Positions 50,901 through 58,569 of a stretch of DNA of 64,000 bases are shown here, one piece after another. This DNA comes from Nocardia panacis (lineage in GTDB: Bacteria; Actinomycetota; Actinomycetes; Mycobacteriales; Mycobacteriaceae): positions 496,001-560,000 of the forward strand of contig NZ_QZFU01000016.1 in the NCBI RefSeq assembly GCF_003598715.1, written 5' to 3'. How positions within the stretch are numbered: position 1 is the first letter of the stretch; the number at the start of each line of letters is the position of its first letter. The position numbers and the translations under genes were made by a program. The notes under the pieces were generated by a model. That model worked only from the letters and a program-made list of their open reading frames with translations, was not told the DNA's origin and searched no databases.

Positions 50901-52450
50901 CTGCGGGACCGAACGAGCAGGCTTCGCCGGGTGCACCCGGTGCGCTACGCGGATTCGCAGGGCAAGGTCCCGCGGGGCCGCTCCGGAGCGGGCAGCGTCC
51001 CGGAACTCCACAGCAGAGCGATTCCACTGCGCAACAGGGAAATTCCCCGCAGCACCAGAACAACCAGGGTGCGGACCCACAGCAGGGCAATGCAGCGCAG
51101 TCCGACAGTTCGACACGACCGGATAGCGCACCGCAGGGCACCCCCGCCGATCAACACGGCGGCGGGTCGAAACAATCGGACGGCGGCCCGGCGCAACAAC
51201 GCGGCCCGGCGGGCTCCCGGCAGAGTGGCGGTACACAGCCGGGCAGCACAGCACAGAAAAGTGCCGCCGCGCTGAACCAGGGCGGCACGACCGGCGATTC
51301 GGCGCAACTGCGCAATAACGCAGGCTCTCGGCAAGGCGGCGGACCGGCACAGCAAAGCGCCGCCGTGGGCCAGGGCAGTACGACCGGTGATTCGGCGCGA
51401 CAGCGCAACAATGCGGGTCCTCGGCAAGGCGGCGGACCAGCACAGCAAAGCGCCGCCGTAGGCCAGGGCGGCACAACCGGGCAGCTACGCGGTCCCGCTC
51501 AGGGCGGGACAATCCAGCAGAGCAATATTGATGCGCCGCAGGGTGATTCGGCACAGCAGCGCGGCGGGGCAGGCGCTCGGCAAAGTGGCGGCACACAACC
51601 CGGATCAACGGCGCGGCAAGGCGCCGCCGCACTGAACCAGGGCGGCGCAGTTGGACAGCAACGCGGTTCCGGACCGGCCAGGCAGGGCAATGTCGGTGCG
51701 CCGCAGGGTGGTTCGACCCGGCCGGGCGGCTCGCCGCACAGTGGCGTTCCAGCGGCCGATTCGGCTCGAAAGGGTGCGGCCTCACCGCAAGGCGCGGCGA
51801 CAGGGCAGCAGGGTCCGGATGCGCCGAAGCAGGGCGGCGGTGCGGAGCAGGGTGCGCCGAAGCAAGGCGGCGGTGCGGGTCAGCAGGAACCGGCGGGCCG
51901 GGGTGATGCGCAGGGTGATGTGGCGCACGGTGCGCAGCCGCGAGTGATGGCGGCCCCGCAGAAGATTGAGCCGCCGCAGGATGGGGTCGAGAAGGAGCCA
52001 TCGGCGGCGCGGTCGAAGCGGTGGGTCTGGCTGGTCGCGGGGGCGGCGGCTTTGGTGGTCGTTTTGGGTGTCGTGGTGGTGACTTTGGTCACGCGCGGTG
52101 GCGGGGATTCGGCGGAGGCGAAGGTGCGGGGGGCGATCGGGGATTACACCGCGGCGCTGGGCAAGGGGAATCTGGCAGCATTGCAGCAGACGACGTGTGG
52201 GCCGCTGCACGACTTCTATAAGGGCATTCCGCCGGAGCAGTTCGCGAAGGTGTACCGATTGTCGGTGGACCGCAAGAATATTCCCATTGTGGACAATGTC
52301 GATACGGTGCGGATCACGGATAATAAAGCGATCGCACAGGCCGTCGTGTATACCGATGCGGATCCGTCGAAGCGCACCGCGCGCACCTTCGATTTGCAGC
52401 GCACGCAGGACGGTTGGAAGGTGTGCGATCCGTCCTCGGCGGCCAAGTAA
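47996..52450 (+). CDS. Giant low-complexity membrane protein with C-terminal DUF4878-like domain
   Basis: A 1484-aa protein, GTG start with AAGGGG upstream. Residues 1-1340 are disordered Gly/Ala/Ser/Thr/Pro/Gln sequence with several internal repeat families; 1343-1366 is a single membrane span (WVWLVAGAAALVVVLGVVVV); 1370-1484 is a small extracytoplasmic domain with two cysteines (TTCGPLH and WKVCDP). The C-terminal part matches the position and plan of M. tuberculosis Rv0361 (about 275 aa as I remember), so the N-terminus has expanded about five-fold. Threonine motifs of the form T-x-x-hydrophobic recur (AETVAIK at T98, ATTVREQV at T113, ETMVMR at T854, KTMAMP at T878, RTMALP at T892) and resemble kinase/FHA sites. 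Function is unknown. Long frames on other strands here are shadows of the repeats. Confidence 0.82.
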   Translation: MSDKKDEKNPASNVARPADEARSAAPATPNPESGTPSAAPTTPFPRPIAGRAAAKGEPAGTSKNSPQTSTPTSQSPAPDEQPGQTPSSRTQPGGTAETVAIKRNGPGSPHATTVREQVVQGDAAGGASPAGDASAQGSGPSGNAEQRGAANSPTETTGRGGPNPVGGQAKGPTPGGNTSNSGATQGNRFQPNAPTVRQQIVPGAPSVGTTRTPAAVTKPAGPQSSTTAPTGTRPGGNPDQSPSGASDSAADKAGRAAVPTGGTAGLGNRRPDAGVRVHESGRTPIESAMAGDGTDDTGGAGSRSGASPTDTKAREGAGAASGAAQANRGESDRAPSTGGTGADRRTPGANAAGGPTAAGATARSGAGSARTDSRSATEGSAGTPRNAGTPGEPRSAADAAGNAGTPGQPPSTTGAARQAGTAGQPPSTTGAAGTPSTTGQPPSTTGAARQAGTASQPPSTTGAARQAGTASQPPSTTGAAGTPSAGQLPQAAGTARDQAGAQTGRSATNPPAGASGAPDSSRDAASGGTTPAARAATSGGTAPAATSAVPGPVSSKGTGPQIGSAPSANSATVRGGSGTQPRTAAEQSAGQADSGRDSGVAGGSVAPGAASSKDVGPQAGSAPSANSATVRGGSGTQPRTAAEQSAGQADSGRDSGVAGGSVANRGSGAPTGNTTVQGGDRPGPGAKADRGTAGGPAATPIESATAKPGAGQAGPSAGAGAGAGAGAGAASGSAAARGSGVRTGSATEILGSGAPTANTAQQGGDRPSSGVKADRGTAGGPAAMPIESATRSESPAKPGAGQAGAGAGAGAGAGAASGSATARGSGMRPESATGQVGDRTGSGANAGSAGDPETMVMRAVPPSGRAPENTVPGSDDKTMAMPIVPNPAEARTMALPIQRPDWATQRINMADKGSGGRPGGTDRVPPTAAPPTKPPSTPRPAAGPRQPGSGPKQPGQQGPSGPLGGAPGTAGPNEQASPGAPGALRGFAGQGPAGPLRSGQRPGTPQQSDSTAQQGNSPQHQNNQGADPQQGNAAQSDSSTRPDSAPQGTPADQHGGGSKQSDGGPAQQRGPAGSRQSGGTQPGSTAQKSAAALNQGGTTGDSAQLRNNAGSRQGGGPAQQSAAVGQGSTTGDSARQRNNAGPRQGGGPAQQSAAVGQGGTTGQLRGPAQGGTIQQSNIDAPQGDSAQQRGGAGARQSGGTQPGSTARQGAAALNQGGAVGQQRGSGPARQGNVGAPQGGSTRPGGSPHSGVPAADSARKGAASPQGAATGQQGPDAPKQGGGAEQGAPKQGGGAGQQEPAGRGDAQGDVAHGAQPRVMAAPQKIEPPQDGVEKEPSAARSKRWVWLVAGAAALVVVLGVVVVTLVTRGGGDSAEAKVRGAIGDYTAALGKGNLAALQQTTCGPLHDFYKGIPPEQFAKVYRLSVDRKNIPIVDNVDTVRITDNKAIAQAVVYTDADPSKRTARTFDLQRTQDGWKVCDPSSAAK
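49201..49480 (+). repeat. 48-bp tandem repeat in the giant gene
   Basis: About five to six units of 16 codons (QPPSTTGAARQAGTAS and QPPSTTGAAGTPSTTG variants). Adjacent units are nearly identical in DNA, showing recent duplication or homogenisation. Confidence 0.85.
49640..49984 (+). repeat. 171-bp direct duplication in the giant gene
   Basis: Two tandem units with a 171-bp (57-codon) period. The 133 bp at 49681-49813 and 49852-49984 differ at only about two positions, so the duplication is young. Confidence 0.85.
50142..50183 (+). repeat. Hexanucleotide repeat (GTGCCG)7 in the giant gene
   Basis: Seven exact GTGCCG units encode alternating Gly-Ala. A related shorter run lies at about 50406-50441. 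Loss or gain of units keeps the frame. Confidence 0.9.
51293..51478 (+). repeat. 93-bp tandem repeat in the giant gene
   Basis: Two 31-codon units (51293-51385 and 51386-51478) encode Gln/Asn-rich sequence with RQGGGPAQQSAAVGQG. Looser relatives flank them at about 51189-51290 and 51550-51655. Confidence 0.85.
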
Positions 52451-52526
52451 CCGAGGGCGGCAACGGTTCGACTATCCGGTCATGCGGATCACACCTACCT
52501 GGTCAACAGACCGGTTGGCCAGTAGC

Positions 52527-53600
52527 ATGGCTCGGATCATGGGCAGGGATACGATTGTGGCAGAGCCGGAATCCGAGCGGTTGGTACGGACTGCGACGCT
52601 GGCGGGACGACGTTTTCGGGTTCTCGATCATTACGAGGTGGGCCGGGAGAAGGTGCGCGAATTCGCTCGCGCGGTCCAGAGCTACCACGGCGCGCATCAC
52701 AGCGAGGAGCAGGCTCGCACGCTGGGCTACCCCAGCCTGATCGCTCCGCCCACTTTCGCCTCGGTAATCGGTCTGACCACCACCAGGGCGCTGCTGGATA
52801 CGGTGCTCACCGAATACGATTTGTCCCAGATTCTGCAGACGGACCAGGTTTTCGAGACCTTCCGCCCGCTGGTGGCCGGTGATCGCATCACCACCGACAT
52901 CATTATCGAATCCATTCGCCAGTACGGCGACAATGACTTCATCACCGTGAAGTCGGTGCTGACCAATCAGCGCGACGAGGTCGCCCTGATCGGTCAGACC
53001 ACGATCGTGGCCAGACGCGGTGCGGAGATCGACCCGGATCTCACCGAATTGGTCTCGAGCATCATGATGCACACTCCGCCGAATAAGCCAGCGGGACAGC
53101 CTGATTCGGAGGTACTCCGCGAATTCGGTGACACCACCATGGATTTGGTGGTCGACTCGGCGGCGGCTCCGGTGCATACCCTGCCCCGCTTCGGCGATCT
53201 CGTTGTCGGACAGGAACTTCCGGCGGCAACAGCGCAGGTGACCCGCGGTGACCTGGCCAACTACTCCGGCGTGTCCGGCGATCCGAATCCGATTCACTAC
53301 AGCGAGGCGGCGGCGCGTTTGGTCGGACTGCCGACGGTGGTCGGGCACGGCATGCTGTCGATGGGCTTGGCCGGGGACTACCTGACCTCCTGGCTGGGCG
53401 ATCCGACGGCGATCGAGAAGTTCAGTGTGCGGCTGTCGAGTTTCGTCGCGGTGACCAAGGACAAGGCGAGCGTCATCGAATTCACCGGCAGGATCAAGTC
53501 GTTGGATCCGGTCCGGCGCACGGCGACCGTCGTGCTGAACGGAACCTCGGAGGGGCGCAAGATCTTCGGTCGCGCGGTCGCCGAAGTCCGTCTGACATAG
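52527..53600 (+). CDS. Fused MaoC-like (double hotdog) acyl dehydratase
   Basis: A protein of 357 aa if ATG 52527 is used; GTG 52557 has an AGGGA seven bases upstream and may be the real start. The N-terminal half resembles a HadA/FAS1-type hotdog (FARAVQSYHGAHHSEEQA, PPTFASVIG), and the C-terminal half is a hydratase-2 hotdog with YSGVSGDPNPIHYSEAAARL containing the catalytic Asp and His, and VGHGMLSMGL. Such fused proteins hydrate or dehydrate (R)-3-hydroxyacyl-CoA or acyl-carrier chains, in lipid or mycolate elongation. It follows the giant gene by 76 bp. Confidence 0.87.
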   Translation: MARIMGRDTIVAEPESERLVRTATLAGRRFRVLDHYEVGREKVREFARAVQSYHGAHHSEEQARTLGYPSLIAPPTFASVIGLTTTRALLDTVLTEYDLSQILQTDQVFETFRPLVAGDRITTDIIIESIRQYGDNDFITVKSVLTNQRDEVALIGQTTIVARRGAEIDPDLTELVSSIMMHTPPNKPAGQPDSEVLREFGDTTMDLVVDSAAAPVHTLPRFGDLVVGQELPAATAQVTRGDLANYSGVSGDPNPIHYSEAAARLVGLPTVVGHGMLSMGLAGDYLTSWLGDPTAIEKFSVRLSSFVAVTKDKASVIEFTGRIKSLDPVRRTATVVLNGTSEGRKIFGRAVAEVRLT

Positions 53601-53624
53601 GGTCGCTCACCTAACCGGTTCTGC

Positions 53625-55085
53625 TCACAGGACCGCGGCGTGCATCAAGTAGACGTTGTAGTCACTCCACGTCGAGATGGTGAAGTACAGGTCCGATCCG
53701 GTGGACCACGGATGGATGAATCCGCCGTACAGTTCCGGATAGTCCGCGACCCGCACGGTCGGGGTCGGATCGGACCACAGCCCCTGCGGCGTCTGCGCTT
53801 CGCGCACCACGATGGCCGTGCGCACGGTATCCAAATAGCTCATCTGCCAGATCTTCCTGGCGGCGTCGAAGCGCACCGACAGTTCGCCGACGGTCCCGTC
53901 GACGATCGAACTCGCCGCCGCGAAACCACCGACCGGGGTCCAGTTTCCCTCCCGCCAGTACTGGTAGGCGGTGGTATTGAGCAGTTGGTCCTTCGGCACG
54001 CGCGCCAAACCGACCTGCCCGAGGCGAGTATTGGGCGTACCGAACAGGTAGACGTAGTCGCCTTGCGGAACCATCGCGCTCACTTGGAAATTCGCCAGCC
54101 CGAAGATATTGTCCCAGCGCGCGTAGGGGTCTTTGGTCCAGGTCTGGCCGTGATCGTCGGAGTACGCGATACCGCCGTAGTTGGTGTAGAAGGTGCCGGG
54201 CAGGCTGGTCCAGGTGCGAATCGACATGTAGCTCAGGTACTGTCGCTCGCCGATCGCGAAGCCGGAGGTGGGGATGGTGGTGATCTCCACATTGTCGAGT
54301 TTGCGGCTGGAGAGCACTTCGGCGGCGTGACAGCGGCCGTCGGTGACCATGCGGTCGAGCACCATGCCGTGGCCGAGGTCGCGATCGGTGCTGAAGCCGA
54401 GAACATTGCTGCGCCAATCGGTTCCCATACCGCCGGGCGGATGGAATTCGCGGCCGATGGTGTCGCCGAAGGCCACGGCGATCTCACCCGGCGCGCTCTC
54501 CCACATGATGCCGAGATCGGTGCCCTGGACCTGCCAGCGCTTGTCGGTGCGGTTCACCGAGTTCGCGCCGGTCACCTTGGCGACCTCGCGGACCGCGCCG
54601 ATGCGCGGCGCGGGCCGGATCGGCGCCTGCGCCGCTGCCTCGATAGGGGGTTGCACGGGCGGGGGCGGCGGTGCGACATTTCCCGGATCGGGCGCCGGAC
54701 CGGGCAGCGCGAAATAGAAGGGTTTGGGATTCAACAGGATTTCGGGGATCCCGAGCTGCTGGGCCAGACTCGGCGGCGGAGCGGGCAGATCGGTCAGATC
54801 CGGGCACGGGTTGGTGCAGGGATCGGGCGGCAACTCCATCCGGGTGCGGACGGGCGTGGGCTCCTCGGAACGCGGCGGCACGACGGTGACGGCCGGATAC
54901 GGAACGGGCACCTCGACCTTCTTGGGCACCAGCGATTCATGGGTCGGCACCGGATCGCTCGCGCACGGGCCGACGCCCACCGGACGCACCGGCCCACCGA
55001 CCGGATCGGCGGAGGCGGGTCCGCCGACCAACGCGCCGACCCCCAGCACCACCGCGCCGCACGCGGCAACGAGTCGCCTAGCCAT
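53625..55085 (-). CDS. Secreted DUF4185 protein, candidate GH183 endo-D-arabinofuranase
   Basis: A 486-aa protein with a Sec signal (MARRLVAACGAVVLGVGALV ending at ASA), then about 130 residues rich in Pro with paired cysteines, then a beta-propeller-like DUF4185 domain from about residue 165 (GIMWESAPGEIAVAFGDTIG, WRSNVLGFSTDRDLGHGM, YLSYMSIRTW, IAYSDDHGQTW, GGFIHPWSTGSDLYFTIS). DUF4185 has been described as GH183, endo-enzymes cutting D-arabinan of arabinogalactan or lipoarabinomannan; I recall this from recent mycobacterial work and have not tested catalytic residues here. The neighbouring EmbR-like regulator supports a cell-wall arabinan link. Confidence 0.82.
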   Translation of the reverse strand: MARRLVAACGAVVLGVGALVGGPASADPVGGPVRPVGVGPCASDPVPTHESLVPKKVEVPVPYPAVTVVPPRSEEPTPVRTRMELPPDPCTNPCPDLTDLPAPPPSLAQQLGIPEILLNPKPFYFALPGPAPDPGNVAPPPPPVQPPIEAAAQAPIRPAPRIGAVREVAKVTGANSVNRTDKRWQVQGTDLGIMWESAPGEIAVAFGDTIGREFHPPGGMGTDWRSNVLGFSTDRDLGHGMVLDRMVTDGRCHAAEVLSSRKLDNVEITTIPTSGFAIGERQYLSYMSIRTWTSLPGTFYTNYGGIAYSDDHGQTWTKDPYARWDNIFGLANFQVSAMVPQGDYVYLFGTPNTRLGQVGLARVPKDQLLNTTAYQYWREGNWTPVGGFAAASSIVDGTVGELSVRFDAARKIWQMSYLDTVRTAIVVREAQTPQGLWSDPTPTVRVADYPELYGGFIHPWSTGSDLYFTISTWSDYNVYLMHAAVL

Positions 55086-55229
55086 GGGAAACCCCTCGAT
55101 TCCGTGGGCAGTTCACGAACCAGCGAGTGACCATACCGGCTGGAAATGATTCAGGAGGCGCGACGCGCGAGATTGCCGCGTGACGCGACCCGGACGGACA
55201 AATCTCCCTACAGGGCGCACGATGGTGTG

Positions 55230-55535
55230 GTGAAGGTTCTGCGAATACTCCCGGCGCTGTGTGCCGCGACCCTGGCATTGACGGGTGCGCTCGCCCCGAC
55301 CGCCATGGCACTTCCCACCGCGACGGTCATCTCCACCGACGAACCCGGCCGCTCGGCGGATGTCGACCCGCACCCCAAGCGCGAGAAGTCCGGCGAAAAT
55401 TCCAATGCCCCACGCTATTTCACCGATTGCAGCCAGGTGCGCATCTACCATCGCGGCCCGCTCTACCGCGGCGACCCGCAGTACAACCCGGCGCTGGATC
55501 CGGACAATACCGGCGTCGACTGCGGCGGCTACTGA
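55230..55535 (+). CDS. Small secreted Excalibur-domain protein
   Basis: A 101-aa protein with GTG start at 55230. Residues 1-26 are a signal peptide (MKVLRILPALCAATLALTGA, cleavage after AMA). The C-terminal 40 residues have the Excalibur pattern: FTDCSQVRIYHRGPLYRGD, then NPALDPDNTGVDCGGY with an EF-hand-like Asp-rich loop and two cysteines. The domain is found in calcium-binding surface proteins and nucleases; alone it may simply bind Ca2+ or the wall. It lies between the DUF4185 gene (divergent) and the EmbR-like gene (convergent). Confidence 0.75.
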   Translation: MKVLRILPALCAATLALTGALAPTAMALPTATVISTDEPGRSADVDPHPKREKSGENSNAPRYFTDCSQVRIYHRGPLYRGDPQYNPALDPDNTGVDCGGY

Positions 55536-55541
55536 ACCGAA

Positions 55542-56663
55542 CTACGAGATCGCCTGGAACACCAGCACGGTCCCGCCGATGCGAATCGAATCGCCATCGG
55601 CGAGCAGGGCGCCGTTGTCGATCGGCAGATCGTTGATGAACACGCCATTGGCCGAATGCAGGTCCTTGATGAGCAAACCGGCTCGGCTCGGCATGATGTG
55701 CGCGTGATAGCGGCTGGCCTTCGGGTCGTCGAGGACCAGGTCGTTATCCGTCATGCGGCCGATACGTAAGCCGCCCCTGGCGATTCGCACAATGCGCCCG
55801 TCGGGCATACGCAATTGTCCGCTGCGGACCGCGCGCGGCATCTCGGTGACCGTCTCGGTCATGGCGGCGGCCATGCGCTCGGCGCGCTTCATCTCCAGGG
55901 TGGACAGCGGCTCCTGGCGCAACACCTTCTGCTCCAGATCGATGAGGGCCGGACTGGGATCGATCCCCAATTCCTCGGCCAGCACCGTGCGCACCCGACG
56001 GCAGGCCTCCAGCGCGTCGGCTTGGCGACCGGACAGATACAGCGCGGTGATCAACTGCACCCAGAACGGTTCGCGCAGCGGGTTCTCCGTGGTCATGGCG
56101 ACGAGTTCGCCGATGACCGAAGACGCGCGCCCACAGGCGATTTCGGCGTCGATGCGGGCCGAGGTGGCCAGCAGCCGCTCCTCGTCCATGGCGGTGGCGA
56201 AGCCGTCGGCGAATTGCAGTCCGGCCAGGTCCGACAGGGCGCGGCCCGACCATTCGCGCAGCGCGGCACCGAACAATTGGCCTGCCGCCGCATGATCCCC
56301 GACCTCGGCGGCTCTGGCCCCGGCCTCACGGGCGGCCTCGAATCGGCCGAGATCGCATTCGTTCTCGCTGATTTCCAGCCGGTAGCCCGAGGATTCGGTG
56401 CGCAGCACCGACGCCGCATCCTCCACACCCGAATTGCGCAGCGCCTTGCGGATATTCGAGACGAACACCTGCAGGCTCGAGTTGTAGGCGTCGGGTGGGT
56501 CCTCGCTCCACACCATATCGGCGAGGGCGGCCGAGCTCACCGCGCGTCGCCGATTGACGGTGAGCGCGGCGAGCAGAGCCCGCGGCTTGGGTCCGCCGAA
56601 CGCCACCGGCTCACCGCCGATGAACAGGCGCACGGGCCCGAGCACGCGCACATCCAAACTCAT
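55542..56663 (-). CDS. EmbR-like regulator (SARP winged helix, BTAD, FHA domain)
   Basis: A 373-aa protein. Residues 1-95 form an OmpR/SARP-type winged helix (VRVLGPVRLFIGGEPVAFGG, ALLAALTVNRRRAVSSAALA); about 97-245 is the helical BTAD (ALREWSGRALSDLAGLQF, ALYLSGRQADALEACRRVR); about 285-373 is an FHA domain with GLRIGRMTDNDLVL and ASRYHAHIMPS, including the phospho-threonine-binding Arg, Ser and Asn (HSANGVFINDLP). The domain order is that of mycobacterial EmbR, which activates arabinosyltransferase genes after phosphorylation-dependent binding by kinase PknH. Paralogues exist, so this may regulate other genes. Confidence 0.9.
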   Translation of the reverse strand: MSLDVRVLGPVRLFIGGEPVAFGGPKPRALLAALTVNRRRAVSSAALADMVWSEDPPDAYNSSLQVFVSNIRKALRNSGVEDAASVLRTESSGYRLEISENECDLGRFEAAREAGARAAEVGDHAAAGQLFGAALREWSGRALSDLAGLQFADGFATAMDEERLLATSARIDAEIACGRASSVIGELVAMTTENPLREPFWVQLITALYLSGRQADALEACRRVRTVLAEELGIDPSPALIDLEQKVLRQEPLSTLEMKRAERMAAAMTETVTEMPRAVRSGQLRMPDGRIVRIARGGLRIGRMTDNDLVLDDPKASRYHAHIMPSRAGLLIKDLHSANGVFINDLPIDNGALLADGDSIRIGGTVLVFQAIS

Positions 56664-56690
56664 GGGCTCTCAGCCCCTTGGGTTTTCGGG

Positions 56691-57725
56691 TCAGGCGCTG
56701 ATCGACCGTCCCGCGGACTTCAGATCATTGCACGCCTCAACGACACGCGCCGCCATCGAGGACTCGGCCTTCTTCAGGTAGGTGCGCGGGTCGTAGGTCT
56801 TCTTGTTGCCGACCTCGCCGTCGATCTTCAGCACACCGTCGTAGTTGGCGAACATGTGCCCCGCGATCGGACGGGTGAACGCGTACTGGGTGTCGGTGTC
56901 GACGTTCATCTTCACCACGCCGAAGCGCAGCGAATCCTCGATCTCGGACTTCAGCGAGCCGGAGCCGCCGTGGAAGACGAAGTCGAACGGCGCACTACCC
57001 TGCGCCAGACCGAGTTTGGCCGCCGCGACGCGCTGCCCCTCGGCCAGCACCTCGGGACGCAGCACCACATTGCCCGGCTTGTACACACCGTGCACATTGC
57101 CGAAAGTGGCTGCCAGCAGGTACTTTCCGTTCTCGCCCGCGCCGAGGGCGTCGATGGTCTTCTCGAAGTCGCGCGGGGAGGTGTAGAGCTTGTCGTTGAT
57201 CTCGGCCTCGACGCCGTCCTCCTCGCCGCCGACCACGCCGATCTCGACCTCGAGGATGATGTTGGCCGCCGAGGTGGCCTTCAACAACTCCTTGGCGATT
57301 TCCAGATTCTCGTCGATCGGGATGGCCGAACCGTCCCACATGTGCGACTGGAACAGGGGCAGACCGCCCGCGTTGACCCGCTCCTGCGACAGCGCGATGA
57401 GGGGCCGGACGAAGCCATCGAGCCTGTCCTTGGGGCAGTGATCGGTGTGCAGGGCGATGGTCACGTCGTAGCGGGCCGCCACCACGTGCGCGAACTCGGC
57501 CAGCGCCACCGCGCCGACCACCATATCCTTCACACCCTGGCCGGAACCGAATTCCGAACCACCCGTGGAGAACTGGATGATGCCGTCGCTGCCCGCATCC
57601 GCGAAGCCCTTGATAGCGGCATTGATCGTCTCCGACGACGTGCAGTTGATGGCCGGGAAAGCGAAGGCATTCGCCTTGGCCCGACCGAGCATCTCGGCGT
57701 AAACCTCCGGAGTCGCGATGGGCAC
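56691..57725 (-). CDS. fba: Fructose-bisphosphate aldolase class II
   Basis: A 344-aa zinc aldolase of glycolysis and gluconeogenesis, splitting fructose 1,6-bisphosphate. GTG at 57725 has GGAGG eight bases upstream, giving the family-typical start PIATPEVYAEMLGRA. Zinc and substrate motifs: ALHTDHCPKD, FQSHMWDGSA, EVEIGVVGGEEDG, TFGNVHGVYKPG and FDFVFHGGSGS. Length equals the mycobacterial enzyme. It is divergent from dedA, as in M. tuberculosis. Confidence 0.97.
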   Translation of the reverse strand: MPIATPEVYAEMLGRAKANAFAFPAINCTSSETINAAIKGFADAGSDGIIQFSTGGSEFGSGQGVKDMVVGAVALAEFAHVVAARYDVTIALHTDHCPKDRLDGFVRPLIALSQERVNAGGLPLFQSHMWDGSAIPIDENLEIAKELLKATSAANIILEVEIGVVGGEEDGVEAEINDKLYTSPRDFEKTIDALGAGENGKYLLAATFGNVHGVYKPGNVVLRPEVLAEGQRVAAAKLGLAQGSAPFDFVFHGGSGSLKSEIEDSLRFGVVKMNVDTDTQYAFTRPIAGHMFANYDGVLKIDGEVGNKKTYDPRTYLKKAESSMAARVVEACNDLKSAGRSISA

Positions 57726-57850
57726 TGTGAAGACCTCCGTGTGTGCGTCAAGAGACAATTCCGTCAGCTCATAGCGTAGGCCAGCGCCCCAAGAGGCGAA
57801 CACCACAGTGCGGCACGCGAGCCAAATCGGATACAGGTACCCTGGGCCGG

Positions 57851-58564
57851 GTGATTGCGCTGGCTGCTACCGATGCGGTGACGAGCAACCTTGCCCTGCC
57901 CCAGTTGCTGGATCCGATGTACCTGCTCACCGAGAGTTCGCTGAAGAGCGCCGTTCTTCCCGCGATCCTGGTGATCGTCTTCATCGAGACCGGCCTGTTG
58001 TTCCCGCTGCTGCCGGGCGACTCGCTGCTGTTCACCGGCGGACTGCTGTCCGCGCAGACACCGCATCCGGTGTCGATCTGGGTGCTGCTGCCCGCCGTCA
58101 TCGTCACGGCCTTCCTCGGCGACCAGTCCGGATACTGGATCGGCAGGGCGATAGGCCCGGCCATCTTCCGCAAGGAGGACACCCGCTTCTTCAAGAAGCA
58201 CTACATTGTCGAGACGCACGCCTTCTTCGAAAAACACGGGCCGAAGACCATCATCCTGGCCCGCTTCGTCCCCATCGTGCGCACCTTCATGCCGGTGCTG
58301 GCCGGGGTGTCGAAGATGGACTACCGCAAATTCGTCGCCTTCGACATCGTCGGCGCGATCCTGTGGGGCGGCGGCGTCACCGTCCTGGGCTATTTCCTCG
58401 GCAATGTGCACTTCATCGCCAAGAACATCGAGGCCATCTTCATCCTGATCGTGCTGATCTCGATCCTGCCCGGCATCGTCGCCGTCGCCAAGAAGCTGCT
58501 CAACCGGGACAAGGCCGCCCCGAGGGACGGTGAACTGACCACCCCGAACGAACACACGCGCTGA
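57851..58564 (+). CDS. DedA/SNARE-associated family membrane protein 1
   Basis: A 237-aa polytopic protein with GTG start (VIALAATDAVTSN). The family motifs are FIETGLLFPLLPGDSLLFTGGLL, LGDQSGYWIGRAIGP, FFEKHGPKTIILARFVPIVRTFMPVLAGVSKMDY and ILWGGGVTVLGYFLG. DedA proteins are undecaprenyl-phosphate or phospholipid flippases of the inner membrane. A possible -10 (TACCCT) lies just before the start, so the mRNA may be nearly leaderless. It is followed after 5 bp by a second family member. Confidence 0.92.
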   Translation: MIALAATDAVTSNLALPQLLDPMYLLTESSLKSAVLPAILVIVFIETGLLFPLLPGDSLLFTGGLLSAQTPHPVSIWVLLPAVIVTAFLGDQSGYWIGRAIGPAIFRKEDTRFFKKHYIVETHAFFEKHGPKTIILARFVPIVRTFMPVLAGVSKMDYRKFVAFDIVGAILWGGGVTVLGYFLGNVHFIAKNIEAIFILIVLISILPGIVAVAKKLLNRDKAAPRDGELTTPNEHTR

Positions 58565-58569
58565 GCCCG

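Noticed and set aside
48033..52001. Several long open frames on both strands across the giant gene (for example 48244-49305, 49486-50652 and 50715-52001 on the minus strand)
   Set aside because: They arise because the repeats have a period divisible by three and very high GC, which removes stops in all frames. Their translations are Arg/Pro or Ala/Pro rich with no recognisable domain, whereas the plus-strand frame ends in a clear membrane span and folded domain.
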